From Campylobacter taeniopygiae (GTDB taxonomy: Bacteria > Campylobacterota > Campylobacteria > Campylobacterales > Campylobacteraceae), in NCBI RefSeq assembly GCF_005406225.1, contig NZ_NXLY01000001.1, positions 1 to 64,000 on the forward strand: 64,000 nt of DNA. Direction: 5' to 3'. The translations under genes and the position numbers were made by a program. Numbering within the stretch: the stretch's first letter is position 1; every line of letters begins with the position of its first letter. The notes beneath the pieces are model-generated. The model saw only the letters and a program-made list of their open reading frames with translations, was not told the DNA's origin and did no database searches. Shown here in pieces: positions 48,071-58,175 of this stretch.

Positions 48071-50865
48071 TTTCCATCCTTAGAAATGCGACAAAGTCCG
48101 CCTTTGGTTTCTGGAATTTGACACATAACATCATAACCATAATTTGTAATTGTATTGGCACTCTCTCCACTCACATAAGGCTTAGTTCCTTCGGGGAAAT
48201 TATGAGTTAAATCCACCCCTTGCATCACTCCAGTAAAGTGAAAAGGCAAGAAAATCATTTCTTTTGCAATACCTGGATTAAATTTCACTCTAACATGAAT
48301 TTTTGTTCCCTCTGGAGAATGGATCCAAATCATATCCCCTTTTTGGATATTTTTTTCTTTTGCAAGCTCTGGATTGATCTCACAAAACATTTCAGGCGTT
48401 AAACGTGAAAGATACATAGAAGCTCTATTTTCCATACCCGCACCATTTAGATTAACAAGCCTTGCTGTGATGAGATTGAGTGGAAATTCCTTAGAATAAT
48501 CCTTAGCCTTTTGCATAGAAATAAATTTTGTATCCACGCGATAAAGTGCTTTTTGATCTTCAAAAGTAGGATATTTTTGTACCAAATCATTCCTTGGAGA
48601 ATGAAGAGGTTCACGGTGAAGTGGAATTTTATCTTTAAAAGTCCAAACAATAGCTCTAGCTTTAGCATTACCATAAGGAACTATGCCTTTTTCCATACAT
48701 TTATTTGCAATAATATTACTATCATCATAAGACCAAGTTGCACCCATTTTTTCTTTTTCTTCAGCACTTAAAGTAATTCCTAAAATTTTTTCAATATTTT
48801 CTTTAGTGATTTGTGGATATCCTGTATCAATAGGTGAATTTAAAGGCGCATTTTTAGCTAATAAACTTTCACCTTCATATTCAAGCCCAAAATTATTTCT
48901 AAAGCCCATACCACCTTTTGCTACTTCAACATCCACATTATAAAGCACAGGAGTTCCTGGATGTTTATCACTCCAGCAAGGCCAAGGAAGTCCGTAATAT
49001 TCACCATCAACCTCATCTTTTCCCTCTAAAGTGACTTCGTTAAATTTATCCCAATTTAAAGTATGTTTTTTAAGTCTTTCAGGACTCCAACCATTTAAAC
49101 CTATACTTCTAACCGCTCTAGCAATTTCTTTTGTAGCATTTTCAGGCCAAACAATCTCACCTTTTTCATCTCGCAAAGTTTTAGTGAAATCTTCATAAAA
49201 GCCAAGCTTTTTAGCAAGTTCAAATAAAATTTCTTGATCTTCCATGCTCTCATAAAGTGGATCAACAACCTTAAATCTCCATTGCGCACTACGATTAGTC
49301 GCGGTTACGCTTCCACTGGTTTCAAATTGAGTTGCAGCCGGTAAAAGATAAATTCCATCTTTTCTTTCTGCGATAATACCTGCTTCATTTACAAAAGGAT
49401 CTGCTAAAACCAAAAGTTCTAAAGCCTCTAAACCTTCTTTAACTTTAGCTTGCTGTGCGGTTGAAGTGATACCATTTCCTAAAACAACTAAAGCTTTTAA
49501 AGGCGTTCCTGCATTATCAACCCTATCATTTCCATCTTTGCCATTTAAAGCTGCTGCCCACCATCTAGCAAGAGAAAGTCCGGTTTTATGCATCCAATCT
49601 TTGCTGACAAAATTTCCTAAAAGCCATTCATAATCCACACCCCAAATTTTAGCGTAATACCTCCAAGTCGCTTCATTTAAAGGATAATAACCTGGTAAAT
49701 TTTCACTCAAACAAGCCATATCCGATGCGCCTTGAACGTTATCATGACCACGTAAGATATTAACCCCGCCGCCAAATTTACCTATATTTCCAAGCACCAT
49801 CTGTAAAATAGGAGCTAAACGCGTATTTGAAGTTCCTACAGAATGTTGAGTTAAACCCATAGCCCATACTAAAGTAGTCGGTTTATTTTTAGCCACTTCA
49901 TGAGTGATCTCTACTAAAAGCTCTTTAGAAATTCCTGTGACATTTTCAACTTCTTCTGCTGTCCATTTTGCGGCCTCTTCACGAATTTTATCGATTCCAA
50001 AAACTCTTTCATCGATATATTTTGTATCCTCTAAGCCCTCATCAAAAATAATTTTTAGCATTCCATACATAAAAGCTATATCAGTTCCTGGACGAATTCT
50101 TGCATAAATATCCGCCTTTGCCGCACTTTTTGTAAATCTAGGATCCACAACAATAAGCTTAGCACCCTTTTCTTTAGCTTTTAAGAAATGCCTAAAACCT
50201 ACTGGATGATTTACTGCAGGATTTGCACCGATGATAATAATACACTTACTTTTTTGTATATCTCCAAGATGGTTTGTCATAGCGCCATAACCAAATGTAT
50301 TCGCCACACCGGCGACTGTTGCACTATGTCAAATTCGAGCTTGATGATCTACGTTATTGGTTCCAAAAAATGCTGCAAATTTCCTTATATAATAAGCTTG
50401 TTCATTATTGAGTTTGGCAGATCCCAAAAACATCACGCTTTCTGGATTTTCTTTACGATAAGTGGCAAGTTTTTCTCCGATCTCGCTTAAAGCTTGTTCA
50501 TAAGAAATGCGTTTCCACTCTCCATTTTCTTTTTTCATAGGGTATTTTAAACGCACATGAGAACGCACCATATCGATCATATCAGATCCTTTGCAGCAGT
50601 GCCCACCTAAACTTATTGGATGATCTTGAGCGATTTCTTGACGTACCCAAACTCCATTTTGCACTTCAGCAATGATGCCGCAACCCACAGAACAAGCTGT
50701 GCAGATTGTCTTAATTTTTTTGCTTCCCTCAAACGCTTCTTTTAATTCAGTCTTGCTTGCCTCTCTAAGATTTTCACTTCTTGCAAGCAAAGGGGTAGCT
50801 AAACTTGAAAGAGCCGCCATTTTTAAAAAATTACGACGATTAAGTTTTATATCAACACTTGACAT
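48067..50865 (-). CDS. fdhA: formate dehydrogenase catalytic subunit, selenocysteine-containing
   Basis: 932 residues when the in-frame UGA at 50331-50329 is read as Sec179 (NVDHQARI-U-HSATVAGVANTFGYGAM). Translated conventionally it would split into a 178-residue and a 746-residue part. Twin-arginine signal RRNFLKMAALS, a 4Fe-4S motif (CTACSVGCGIIAEV..GGHCCKGSD, about 56-95), Mo-bis-MGD domains, ALVVLGNGITSTAQQ, and the C-terminal dinucleotide-binding domain (LITARLVNLNGAGMENR). It oxidises formate in the periplasm. SelD and tRNA-Sec are also encoded in this window. Confidence 0.95.
50301..50315 (-). promoter_or_regulatory. SECIS-like hairpin after the fdhA UGA
   Basis: On the minus strand TCGCC, loop GGTGT, GGCGA: a perfect 5-bp stem starting 14 bases after the UGA, as expected for bacterial SelB recognition. 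The loop has the GU-type content of known SECIS loops. Confidence 0.65.
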
Positions 50866-51053
50866 TATTCAGCCTTTGTATAATAATTTTCCCAATTTGC
50901 ACTTCTTTGAAAAAGCACTTCTTTTTTCTTACTTTTGCCTTTTACTACATCTTTATTTTCTTCTTTAGCAAAAGCTAAACCGGCACTAGGCAATAAACTA
51001 GCACTTCCTAAAGCCAAAGCGGATTTTTTAAGAAATTCTCTACGATTTTGCAT
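50865..51053 (-). CDS. small Tat-signal protein of the formate dehydrogenase operon
   Basis: 62 residues: twin-arginine signal (QNRREFLKKSALALGSASLLP) and a short mature part rich in Lys (KGKSKKKEVLFQRSANWENYYTKAE). It matches small formate-dehydrogenase-associated Tat proteins found before fdhA in Campylobacter (Cj1513c by position). It abuts fdhA (TAATG). Possibly a subunit or an export escort; not proven. Confidence 0.8.
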   Translation of the reverse strand: MQNRREFLKKSALALGSASLLPSAGLAFAKEENKDVVKGKSKKKEVLFQRSANWENYYTKAE

Positions 51054-51729
51054 TCATCCTCCTTTTTTTATTAGCCTCTCTTCTTAGAATTTCAGATCTT
51101 GAAAGATCGTTTTGAACTTTTTTAGAAGTGGTTTTTAAAACTTTACCAAGATCAAAACACGATCTTTCAAATTCTATAAAAGTTGCAAGTATCTTAGCTA
51201 TTTCTTTATACAAATACGCTTTTTTATGCTCTAAAATTAGCGTGATAAATTCATCAATATTTTGATGAATTAGTTTTTGAAATAACTCCTTAGCTAAATC
51301 ATCTTCTTTTAATTTTAAAAACTCACTCATTAATAAAAAACAAAATCCTACATTATCTTCACTTTCTTTAAATTTCATTTCATTGCGTCTTAAAATACTT
51401 TTTGAAAGAATTTCTCTCACACAAAGTAAGGCTTTTGAATTTTCAAAACCTTCTTCAAGATATGAAAATGTCATAGGAATAGCACTCTTTAAAGATAAAA
51501 AAAGCTCTTCATATTCTTTAAAAAATAACTCCAAGTTTTTTTGCGAATTTTGTAATAACAAATCAAAACTATCTAACAAATCTTCATCAAACAAATTTTC
51601 TTTCATTACTTCCAAACAACGATATAAAGAATCTAAATGTTGTTTAGAATAAGAAAAAACAAAAAGATCGCCAAAAAATTGATAATAAAGACTTCTTGCT
51701 AATCTCAATTGCTCTAAATTCATAATCAA
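51040..51729 (-). CDS. TorD-family redox-enzyme maturation chaperone
   Basis: 229 residues, all helical, with the TorD/DmsD-like pattern (ARSLYYQFFGDLFVFS near 10; YEELFLSLKSAIPMTFSYLEEGF near 80; FIEFERSCFDLGKVL near 190). Such chaperones bind Tat signals of molybdoenzymes until the cofactor is in. First gene of the fdh operon, overlapping the small Tat protein by 14 bases. Corresponds to Cj1514c. The 272-base gap upstream holds the operon promoter; CATAAT preceded by TG near 51771 is a candidate -10. Confidence 0.8.
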   Translation of the reverse strand: MIMNLEQLRLARSLYYQFFGDLFVFSYSKQHLDSLYRCLEVMKENLFDEDLLDSFDLLLQNSQKNLELFFKEYEELFLSLKSAIPMTFSYLEEGFENSKALLCVREILSKSILRRNEMKFKESEDNVGFCFLLMSEFLKLKEDDLAKELFQKLIHQNIDEFITLILEHKKAYLYKEIAKILATFIEFERSCFDLGKVLKTTSKKVQNDLSRSEILRREANKKRRMNAKS

Positions 51730-52001
51730 TTCCTAAAAATTTAGATTTGTAAAAATCAAATCAGACTTTATTATGCAAATATGACTTAATATAGTCTTTA
51801 AATCCTAAAATTTCAATAGGTTCTATCTTATTATGATTTGAGTTAAAAAAAACTGAATTTTACTCATTTTAAACACAATCAATCATTAAAAATAAGCAAA
51901 ATTCATCATTTATAAAATATAGAATTTAAAAATTAATAATGTAAAAAATATCAGTATATTTTTAAGATGAAAAATATTTTATGCAAGATAGAAATAATAA
52001 A

Positions 52002-53147
52002 TTAATTCCTTTTTGCATAATCCTCATAAGTAAATTCTCTTATAGTTTTTAAATTCTTATTTTTATCTAAAAACATTAAATTAGGCAATCTTATACCATT
52101 AAAAGTTGTATTTTTAACAATAGAATAATGAATTTGATCCAAAAACACAACCTTATCACCCCTTTTTAACTCTTTTTTAAAAGCATACTCTCCCATTACA
52201 TCACCCGCTAAACAAGTATTGCCTGTTAGCAAATACGCTGTTTCATCTTTTTCCAAAGAAGAAATGTTTTCTCCTTCTCTTGTGCTTAAAATTCTAGCGT
52301 CTTGAACTTCACTTGTATAAGGCATGATAATAGTATCTGGCATATGTGCTTCACTTGAAGTATCTAAAATAGCGATTTTCTTTTCATTTTCTACAAGATC
52401 AACCACACTGGATACAAGCACACCCGTTTGCCAACCCACAGCTTCCCCTGGTTCCAAATACACTTGAACGCCGTATTTATCGCTAAATTTCTTACAAAGA
52501 TCAATAAGTTTTTGGATATCATAGCCTTTTTTTGTGATATGATGACCTCCACCAAAATTAACCCATTTCATCTTCTTAATCCATGAAGAAAAATTATTTT
52601 CAAATACCTTTAAAACTTGCTCTAAAGCTTGTGCGCTTTCTTCACAAAGAGCATGAAAGTGTAAACCCTCAATACCTTCTAAATTAGCATCCATTAAATC
52701 CTTAGCACGAATTCCAAGCCTAGAATATCTTCCGCAAGGATTATAAAGCTCTTTTGGAGCTAAAGAAAATTCAAGGTTGCAGCGAAGTCCAAGGGAATTT
52801 TTAGCGCATATATTTTTATATTTTTCAAACTGATATAAAGAATTAAAAACGATGTGATGCGATAAAGAAGAAATTGTTTTGATTTCATCATCTTTAAAAG
52901 CTGGAGAATAAGTATGAATTTCTTTATCCATGTATTCTTTAGCAAATTGTGCTTCCCAAAGTCCGCTACAAGTACAACCTTGCAAATATTCTCCGACAAT
53001 CCTCATCGCTCCTGAAAAAGCAAAGCCTTTAAGGGCTAGTAAAATTTTTGCCCCACTTTCTTCACTGACGTAAGCTAAAAGTTCGCAATTTTTACGTAAT
53101 TTATCTTCTTCTAAAATATAAGCTGGGGTTTGAATTTTTCCATACAT
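52002..53147 (-). CDS. nspC: carboxynorspermidine decarboxylase
   Basis: 381 residues from the ATG at 53147 (MYGKIQTPAYILEEDKL); AAGGAAGTGTTT gives the SD, and the longer reading to 53192 has none. A PLP-dependent alanine-racemase-fold decarboxylase: PLP Lys in LLALKGFAFSG (residue about 41), HFHALCE near 165, NFGGGHHITK near 205, YLEPGEAVGWQTG near 240 and CLAGDVMGEYAF near 320. It makes norspermidine or spermidine in the carboxy(nor)spermidine pathway that Campylobacter uses instead of SpeE. Confidence 0.93.
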   Translation of the reverse strand: MYGKIQTPAYILEEDKLRKNCELLAYVSEESGAKILLALKGFAFSGAMRIVGEYLQGCTCSGLWEAQFAKEYMDKEIHTYSPAFKDDEIKTISSLSHHIVFNSLYQFEKYKNICAKNSLGLRCNLEFSLAPKELYNPCGRYSRLGIRAKDLMDANLEGIEGLHFHALCEESAQALEQVLKVFENNFSSWIKKMKWVNFGGGHHITKKGYDIQKLIDLCKKFSDKYGVQVYLEPGEAVGWQTGVLVSSVVDLVENEKKIAILDTSSEAHMPDTIIMPYTSEVQDARILSTREGENISSLEKDETAYLLTGNTCLAGDVMGEYAFKKELKRGDKVVFLDQIHYSIVKNTTFNGIRLPNLMFLDKNKNLKTIREFTYEDYAKRN

Positions 53148-53229
53148 AAACACTTCCTTATAATTTGCGAAATGATACCAAAAACAAGCCAAATTTTAAA
53201 TAATTTACTGAGCTTTTAAAAATAATGAT

Positions 53230-53235
53230 TATAAT
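53230..53235 (+). promoter_or_regulatory. -10 box of the multicopper oxidase promoter
   Basis: TATAAT preceded by TGAT, 28 bases before the ATG at 53263, in the 115-base gap shared with divergent nspC. SD TTAAGGAATTT follows. Confidence 0.55.
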
Positions 53236-53262
53236 ACGATTTTATCATTTAAGGAATTTATA

Positions 53263-54804
53263 ATGAATAGAAGACAATTTTTAAAATTTAATGCTTTAAG
53301 TTTAGCAAGTATTGGTATAGCTTATGGTTCCCCTATGCATCAAATGCATCACAATAATACCCCTAATGCCATCAACACTTCTTTTATCAATTTTGCACCT
53401 AATGATCTTAAACTTCTTAGCAAGGATCAGTTTCCAAGTGGAAAAAAACTAAAAAAATTAACTTTGCTTAAAAATGAAAGTAAAGAAAAAAATTTTTTCC
53501 GCGCTACTATAGAGATTAAAGAAAGCCAAATAGAACTCATCAAAGGCAAAAAAACCAAATGCTACACTTACAATGGTTTAATCCCTGGCCCAAAAATAGA
53601 AGTTTATGAAGGCGACACGGTTGAAATTTTAGTCAAAAATCAACTCAAAGAACCTACAACTATACATTGGCATGGCGTTCCTGTTCCTCCTGATCAAGAC
53701 GGTAGCCCACATGATCCTATTTTAGCAGGAAAGGAAAAAATTTATCGTTTCACATTGCCTTTAAATTCTGCAGGCACATACTGGTATCATCCACATCCTC
53801 ATTACATCACCTCTAAACAAGTTTATATGGGGCTTGCTGGAATTTTTGTGATCAAGGCTAGAAAAGATGCTTTATCTCATTTTGATGAAAAAGATTTAGT
53901 TTTTAGTGATTTAAGACTCGATGAAAACGCGCAAATTCCTGAAAATACTTTAACAGATTGGCTTAATGGAAGAGAGGGTGAATTTGTCTTGATCAATGGA
54001 CAATATCAACCTAAAATTTCTTTACAAGGTGAAAGAATTCGTCTTTATAATCTTTGTTCAGCAAGATATTTAAACTTAAAAATTCAAAACGCTAAATTTA
54101 TCTTAGTAGGAACTGATGGTGGGCTTATAGAAAAACCTATAATCAAAGAAGAATTATTTTTAGCTCCTGCTTCAAGAGTGGAAGTTTTCATACAAACGGA
54201 TAAAAAAGGGGAGTTAAAACTAGAAAGCATTTATTATGATAGAGATAAAATGATGGTTAAGGAAAAGAAAGAAAATTTATTCTTAGCCCATCTTAATATA
54301 GAAAAAAATCCTAAAAATCTGCCTTCTACTTTGAGAAAATTTGAAACCTTAAAAGATCCGCAAGATTTCAAAGAAATCATAATGAGCGAAGATCATCACA
54401 AAATGCACGGCATGATGAAAAAAAGCAAAGAAGAACAAAAAGCTGCTTTAGCTTCTATGTTTTTAATCAATAAAAAAACCTACGATCTAAACCGCATAGA
54501 CTTGATTTCAAAGGTTGGAGTTGTTGAGGATTGGATCGTTATCAATGACTCGCACATGGATCATCCTTTTCATATACATGGAACACAATTTGAACTTATT
54601 TCATCCAAACTAAATGGCACTATAAAAAAAGCTGAATTTAGAGCCTTAAGAGATACAATCAACGTGCGTCCAAAAGAAGAATTAAGACTAAGAATGAAAC
54701 AAGATTTTGTTGGACTTAGAATGTATCATTGTCATATTTTAGAACATGAAGATTTAGGCATGATGGGGAATTTGGAAGTAAGGGAAAATAATGGTAAAAA
54801 TTGA
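53263..54804 (+). CDS. cueO: periplasmic multicopper oxidase (CueO-like)
   Basis: 513 residues. Tat signal NRRQFLKFNALSLASIG, then three cupredoxin domains with all copper motifs: TTIHWHGVPVPPDQDG near 128, GTYWYHPHPH near 170, DHPFHIHG near 430 and MYHCHILEHEDLGMM near 488. A Met/His-rich segment (HHKMHGMMKKSKEE, about 383-396) is typical of CueO-type cuprous oxidases. It oxidises Cu(I) and protects against copper stress. It overlaps moaD by 14 bases, so copper defence and molybdopterin genes share a transcript. Confidence 0.95.
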   Translation: MNRRQFLKFNALSLASIGIAYGSPMHQMHHNNTPNAINTSFINFAPNDLKLLSKDQFPSGKKLKKLTLLKNESKEKNFFRATIEIKESQIELIKGKKTKCYTYNGLIPGPKIEVYEGDTVEILVKNQLKEPTTIHWHGVPVPPDQDGSPHDPILAGKEKIYRFTLPLNSAGTYWYHPHPHYITSKQVYMGLAGIFVIKARKDALSHFDEKDLVFSDLRLDENAQIPENTLTDWLNGREGEFVLINGQYQPKISLQGERIRLYNLCSARYLNLKIQNAKFILVGTDGGLIEKPIIKEELFLAPASRVEVFIQTDKKGELKLESIYYDRDKMMVKEKKENLFLAHLNIEKNPKNLPSTLRKFETLKDPQDFKEIIMSEDHHKMHGMMKKSKEEQKAALASMFLINKKTYDLNRIDLISKVGVVEDWIVINDSHMDHPFHIHGTQFELISSKLNGTIKKAEFRALRDTINVRPKEELRLRMKQDFVGLRMYHCHILEHEDLGMMGNLEVRENNGKN

Positions 54805-55012
54805 ATTTTTAGGACCCATTAATAAAGCTAGTTTAGAATTAGAAGTTAAAAATTTAAAAGAATTAAAAAAGTTCTTAAAACAAGATGAAAGTTTGAAAAA
54901 ATGGCTTGATCTTTGTGCGGTAGCCTTAAATGATGAAATCATTTTTGATGAAAATACAACTTTTAAAGATGGAGATAAAATCGCACTTTTACCTCCTGTT
55001 GGCGGTGGTTGA
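54791..55012 (+). CDS. moaD: molybdopterin synthase small subunit
   Basis: 73 residues, ubiquitin-like fold, ending in the essential Gly-Gly (LLPPVGGG), which is thiocarboxylated and donates sulfur to precursor Z. It overlaps the end of cueO by 14 bases. Its stop overlaps the moaE start (TGATG), ensuring paired synthesis. Confidence 0.95.
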   Translation: MVKIEFLGPINKASLELEVKNLKELKKFLKQDESLKKWLDLCAVALNDEIIFDENTTFKDGDKIALLPPVGGG

Positions 55013-55455
55013 TGGAATACTTTTCACTCCATAAAGGCCCTTTAAATATCCCTGAAATTTATACAAAATGGTATGAATTTAGCATCAAACAAAATTGTGG
55101 GGCTTTAATCACTTTTTGCGGCATAGTCAGAGATGATGATAAGGTGGAAGGTTTGAGTTTTGATATTTACGAGCCTTTGCTCATTTCTTGGTTTAAAAAT
55201 TGGCAAGAAAGACTTCAAAAAGAGCCTGTTTATCTTTTATTTGCGCATTCTATTGGCGATGTAAAAGTTGGAGAAAGTTCATATTTTGCAGGTGTTTTAA
55301 GCAAACAAAGAAAATTAGGCTTAAAACTTATAAGTGACTTTGTAGAAGATTTTAAAGCTAATGCACCCATTTGGAAATACGATCTTAAACATGGTGAAAG
55401 AATTTATGCCCTAGATAGATCAAGTAAGCTTTTAGGGGCTGGAATTTTATCATGA
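55012..55455 (+). CDS. moaE: molybdopterin synthase large subunit
   Basis: 147 residues from the ATG at 55012, which overlaps the moaD stop; a TTG one codon earlier is less likely. Catalytic region ANAPIWKYDLKHGER near 120-135 with the conserved Lys, and GALITFCGIVRDDDKVEGLSFDIYE near 30-55. With MoaD it forms dithiolene molybdopterin needed by FdhA. Confidence 0.94.
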   Translation: MEYFSLHKGPLNIPEIYTKWYEFSIKQNCGALITFCGIVRDDDKVEGLSFDIYEPLLISWFKNWQERLQKEPVYLLFAHSIGDVKVGESSYFAGVLSKQRKLGLKLISDFVEDFKANAPIWKYDLKHGERIYALDRSSKLLGAGILS

Positions 55456-55634
55456 TCAAACAAATTTTTAAAGCAACAGCTTTAAGTGATAAAAAACCAA
55501 AAAGCGATAAACAAAACTTGAAAATCTTTCCTTTATGGAAAGATTTTCATCGTGTTTTCGGTGCTCCTGATGAAATTTATAGTGTTTATTATGATTATAA
55601 AGATTTGGAATTTAAATTGGTAAAGGATAATTAA
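55452..55634 (+). CDS. 60-residue hypothetical protein in the moa operon
   Basis: Basic N-terminal half (ATALSDKKPKSDKQNLKIF) and an aromatic acidic C-terminal half (DEIYSVYYDYKDLEFKLVKDN). ATGA-type overlap with moaE and one-base overlap with moeA support its being real. No family recognised and no membrane segment; a small partner of molybdopterin synthesis is possible but unproven. Confidence 0.65.
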   Translation: MIKQIFKATALSDKKPKSDKQNLKIFPLWKDFHRVFGAPDEIYSVYYDYKDLEFKLVKDN

Positions 55635-56824
55635 TGTTAATTTCTTATGAAGAAAGTTTAAAAATTTTACATTCTCATATAAAAAGTTATGAAAGAATAG
55701 AAAAAATAGCACTCACTCAATGTTTAGGACGTATCTTAGCGTGCGATATCAAAGCACTTAAAAATCAGCCTGAAATGGAAACTTCGGCTATGGATGGCTA
55801 TGCGATTAAATTTGAAGATCAAGATAAGGCTTTAAAAATTTTAGGCGCAACTCCTGCGGGCACCATGCCACAATTTGAAGTAACAAATGGAACTTGTGTC
55901 AAAACTTTTACAGGCTCTTTGATGAGTTTAGGAAGCGACACGCTTGTTCCAGTTGAAAACGTCCGCATGGAAAAAGATCAAATTTTTATAGAAAAAAGCG
56001 TTAAAAAAGGTTTTGCGGTTAGAAAAATTGGAGAAAATTATAAAAAAGATGAAATTTTACTCAAAAAAGGTACAAAATTAAATTATAGTGAAATTGCACT
56101 TTTAGCAGAATTAGGCTTTTTTCACATCAGCGTTTTTGTAAAACCAATCATTGGGGTTTTAAGCAGCGGTAGTGAAATCAAAGATCTAGGAGAAACCTTG
56201 GACAATCCTGCTCAAATTCGCTCCTCTAATCACATTGCTATCGCTAATTTAGCTAAAAATTTAGCTTGTGATACAAGGGTTTTTCCACTTTTAAAAGATG
56301 ATGAAAAAGCGACGCTAAAAACTTTAGAAAGTGCTTTAGAATCCTGCGATATTTTAATCACGACAGGCGGAGTTTCTATGGGAGATTTTGATTTTTTGAA
56401 AAGCGCTGTTAAAGAGTATGAAATCATCATTGATAAAGTAGATATCAAACCAGGACGCCACATCAAAATCGCTAAAGCAAATCATAAATTCATCATCGCC
56501 TTACCTGGTTTTCCATACTCTGCTATGGTGATGTTTAATCTTTATGCTAGAGAGATTTTAAACGCTTGGTTGTGTCAAGAAAAAGATTATATCACTAAAG
56601 CTTTCTTGCAAGGAAGTTATAAGAAAAAAACGCCTTATTTGGAATTCGTTGCTTGCAATGTAGAATTTAAGGAAGGACGTATTTTAGTCAATTTAGAAGG
56701 AAAAAAAGAAGGCTCTAGTGCGATCATTAACAACCTTAATCACAAGGCTGCATTAATGATCGTTCCTAAAGAATGTGAAATTTTAGAAAATGAGAGTTTG
56801 GTTGATATAGTTTTTATGCCTTAG
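55634..56824 (+). CDS. moeA: molybdopterin molybdenumtransferase
   Basis: 396 residues; inserts molybdate into molybdopterin-AMP. MoeA landmarks are ETSAMDGYAIKFED near 50, FTGSLMSLGSDTLVPVENV near 93, ITTGGVSMGDFDFLKSAVK near 238, and ALPGFPYSAMVMFN near 290. It ends 11 bases inside the convergent membrane-protein gene. C. jejuni calls the equivalent moeA2 (Cj1519). Confidence 0.93.
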   Translation: MLISYEESLKILHSHIKSYERIEKIALTQCLGRILACDIKALKNQPEMETSAMDGYAIKFEDQDKALKILGATPAGTMPQFEVTNGTCVKTFTGSLMSLGSDTLVPVENVRMEKDQIFIEKSVKKGFAVRKIGENYKKDEILLKKGTKLNYSEIALLAELGFFHISVFVKPIIGVLSSGSEIKDLGETLDNPAQIRSSNHIAIANLAKNLACDTRVFPLLKDDEKATLKTLESALESCDILITTGGVSMGDFDFLKSAVKEYEIIIDKVDIKPGRHIKIAKANHKFIIALPGFPYSAMVMFNLYAREILNAWLCQEKDYITKAFLQGSYKKKTPYLEFVACNVEFKEGRILVNLEGKKEGSSAIINNLNHKAALMIVPKECEILENESLVDIVFMP

Positions 56825-58163
56825 GCATAATTTTTATCTTCAACCGACTCCAAGCAATGATAAAAAGGATGATATAGATACAATTTAAATTAATACGAAA
56901 ATAAGTAAATTTTTCTAGATCAAAAAACATTATAAAACTTTTTAAATAAACTTTTATAAAATCATTTAAGCCAAAAAATTTCATAAGATCTTCTAATTGA
57001 GAAATTACCAGCACATTATCTATTGGGTAAAAATGATAAGCAAAGAAAAAAATATAAACTACAAAAAAGATTTTCATGCTGCTTATTTTGACTAGTTCTT
57101 TAAAAAAGAAAAATGCTGATGTAATTACAAATAAAGTACGACAAAGAAAAAACCCATAAAAAGATGTAAAATAATCAAATAGCGGAATAAACGTGATACA
57201 ATCAAAAACTACCCACAAAGTAAAAAACAATAACATTTTATACGATCGTATTTTTTTACAAAGTAATAAAATAGATATAAAAGAAAATATACAAAAAAGA
57301 CATTCTAAAACAATTGCAATTGCTTTAGGGGAAAAAATTGACTCGAAATTAAAAACTTCTATTTCTGAGAAAAAAATATAATGGAAAATAAAATTATAAA
57401 CAATCAGAAAATTTGATATTAAAGCAAAAATCATTATAATTTTAATAAGCTTTAATCCTTGAGTGGTTGTTGTGTAATTTTCTTCTTTTACCCCTTCATC
57501 AAAGCTTTCAAAATTTAACCAAGCTAAAGCATGATAAATAAAATTTATAAGAGAAAATATAACTCCCACACAAAGCAAAATCGAAGCAACTGCTAAGATA
57601 AAAATACTTTTAAAATCTATATTGCTACTCATAGGAGAAAGACTCATAATGCTACTCATAGGAGTAAAACCCATATTGCCGCCCATAGGAATGAAATCTA
57701 GATTAATAATTCTTATTTCTAAATTCCATAAAAATAAACCCATGCCTACAATAAAAACTAGAATGCCTATAAAACCTGTGTAAAAAGCTCTAATAAAATA
57801 TTTTTGATGCGTTACTCTTGCGATTTCATAAAATATATTCTTAGAAAATTTATAAAAAACTATCAAGATAATAACACTTAATAACAATTTCAAAACTATA
57901 GCAGTAAGTTGTTCAGCACCTTGTATCAAAATAGCTCCAATGATACCACTAAATATAATAATACCTACCATACTAAACAAATTACTAAATAAATTCTTAG
58001 CACCGGCATGAACTTTGAGTTTATAAAAAACAATGATAAATAAAATAGAGCTAACTAAACTAAAATATAAACCTATCATAGGAGTAAAACCTAACAAGCC
58101 AAGCGTTAAACCTATAAGAGCAAAAATTTTCACATTTCTAGCGATTTTTTGTCGATTTTCCAA
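56814..58163 (-). CDS. polytopic membrane protein, larger of a paralogous pair
   Basis: 449 residues with about ten hydrophobic segments. The first 150 residues (ENRQKIARNVKIFALIGLTL; VFYKLKVHAGAKNLF; YEIARVTHQKYFIRAFY) are a close copy of the neighbouring 184-residue protein; the rest is unique. A periodic Met/Ser/Pro loop near 165-185 (PMGGNMGFTPMSSIMSLSP) comes from a short DNA repeat. The N-terminal half resembles DUF996-like membrane proteins. Function unknown. It converges on moeA with an 11-base overlap. Confidence 0.75.
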   Translation of the reverse strand: MENRQKIARNVKIFALIGLTLGLLGFTPMIGLYFSLVSSILFIIVFYKLKVHAGAKNLFSNLFSMVGIIIFSGIIGAILIQGAEQLTAIVLKLLLSVIILIVFYKFSKNIFYEIARVTHQKYFIRAFYTGFIGILVFIVGMGLFLWNLEIRIINLDFIPMGGNMGFTPMSSIMSLSPMSSNIDFKSIFILAVASILLCVGVIFSLINFIYHALAWLNFESFDEGVKEENYTTTTQGLKLIKIIMIFALISNFLIVYNFIFHYIFFSEIEVFNFESIFSPKAIAIVLECLFCIFSFISILLLCKKIRSYKMLLFFTLWVVFDCITFIPLFDYFTSFYGFFLCRTLFVITSAFFFFKELVKISSMKIFFVVYIFFFAYHFYPIDNVLVISQLEDLMKFFGLNDFIKVYLKSFIMFFDLEKFTYFRINLNCIYIILFIIAWSRLKIKIMPKA

Positions 58164-58175
58164 TAAGATTTCCTT

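Noticed and set aside
50329-50865. A separate 178-residue truncated oxidoreductase gene
   Set aside because: The stop is UGA in the middle of a conserved family sequence, in frame with the next 746 codons, and a SECIS-like hairpin follows; it is one selenoprotein gene.
55009-55011. TTG as moaE start
   Set aside because: The ATG one codon later overlaps the moaD stop in the usual TGATG arrangement and is better.
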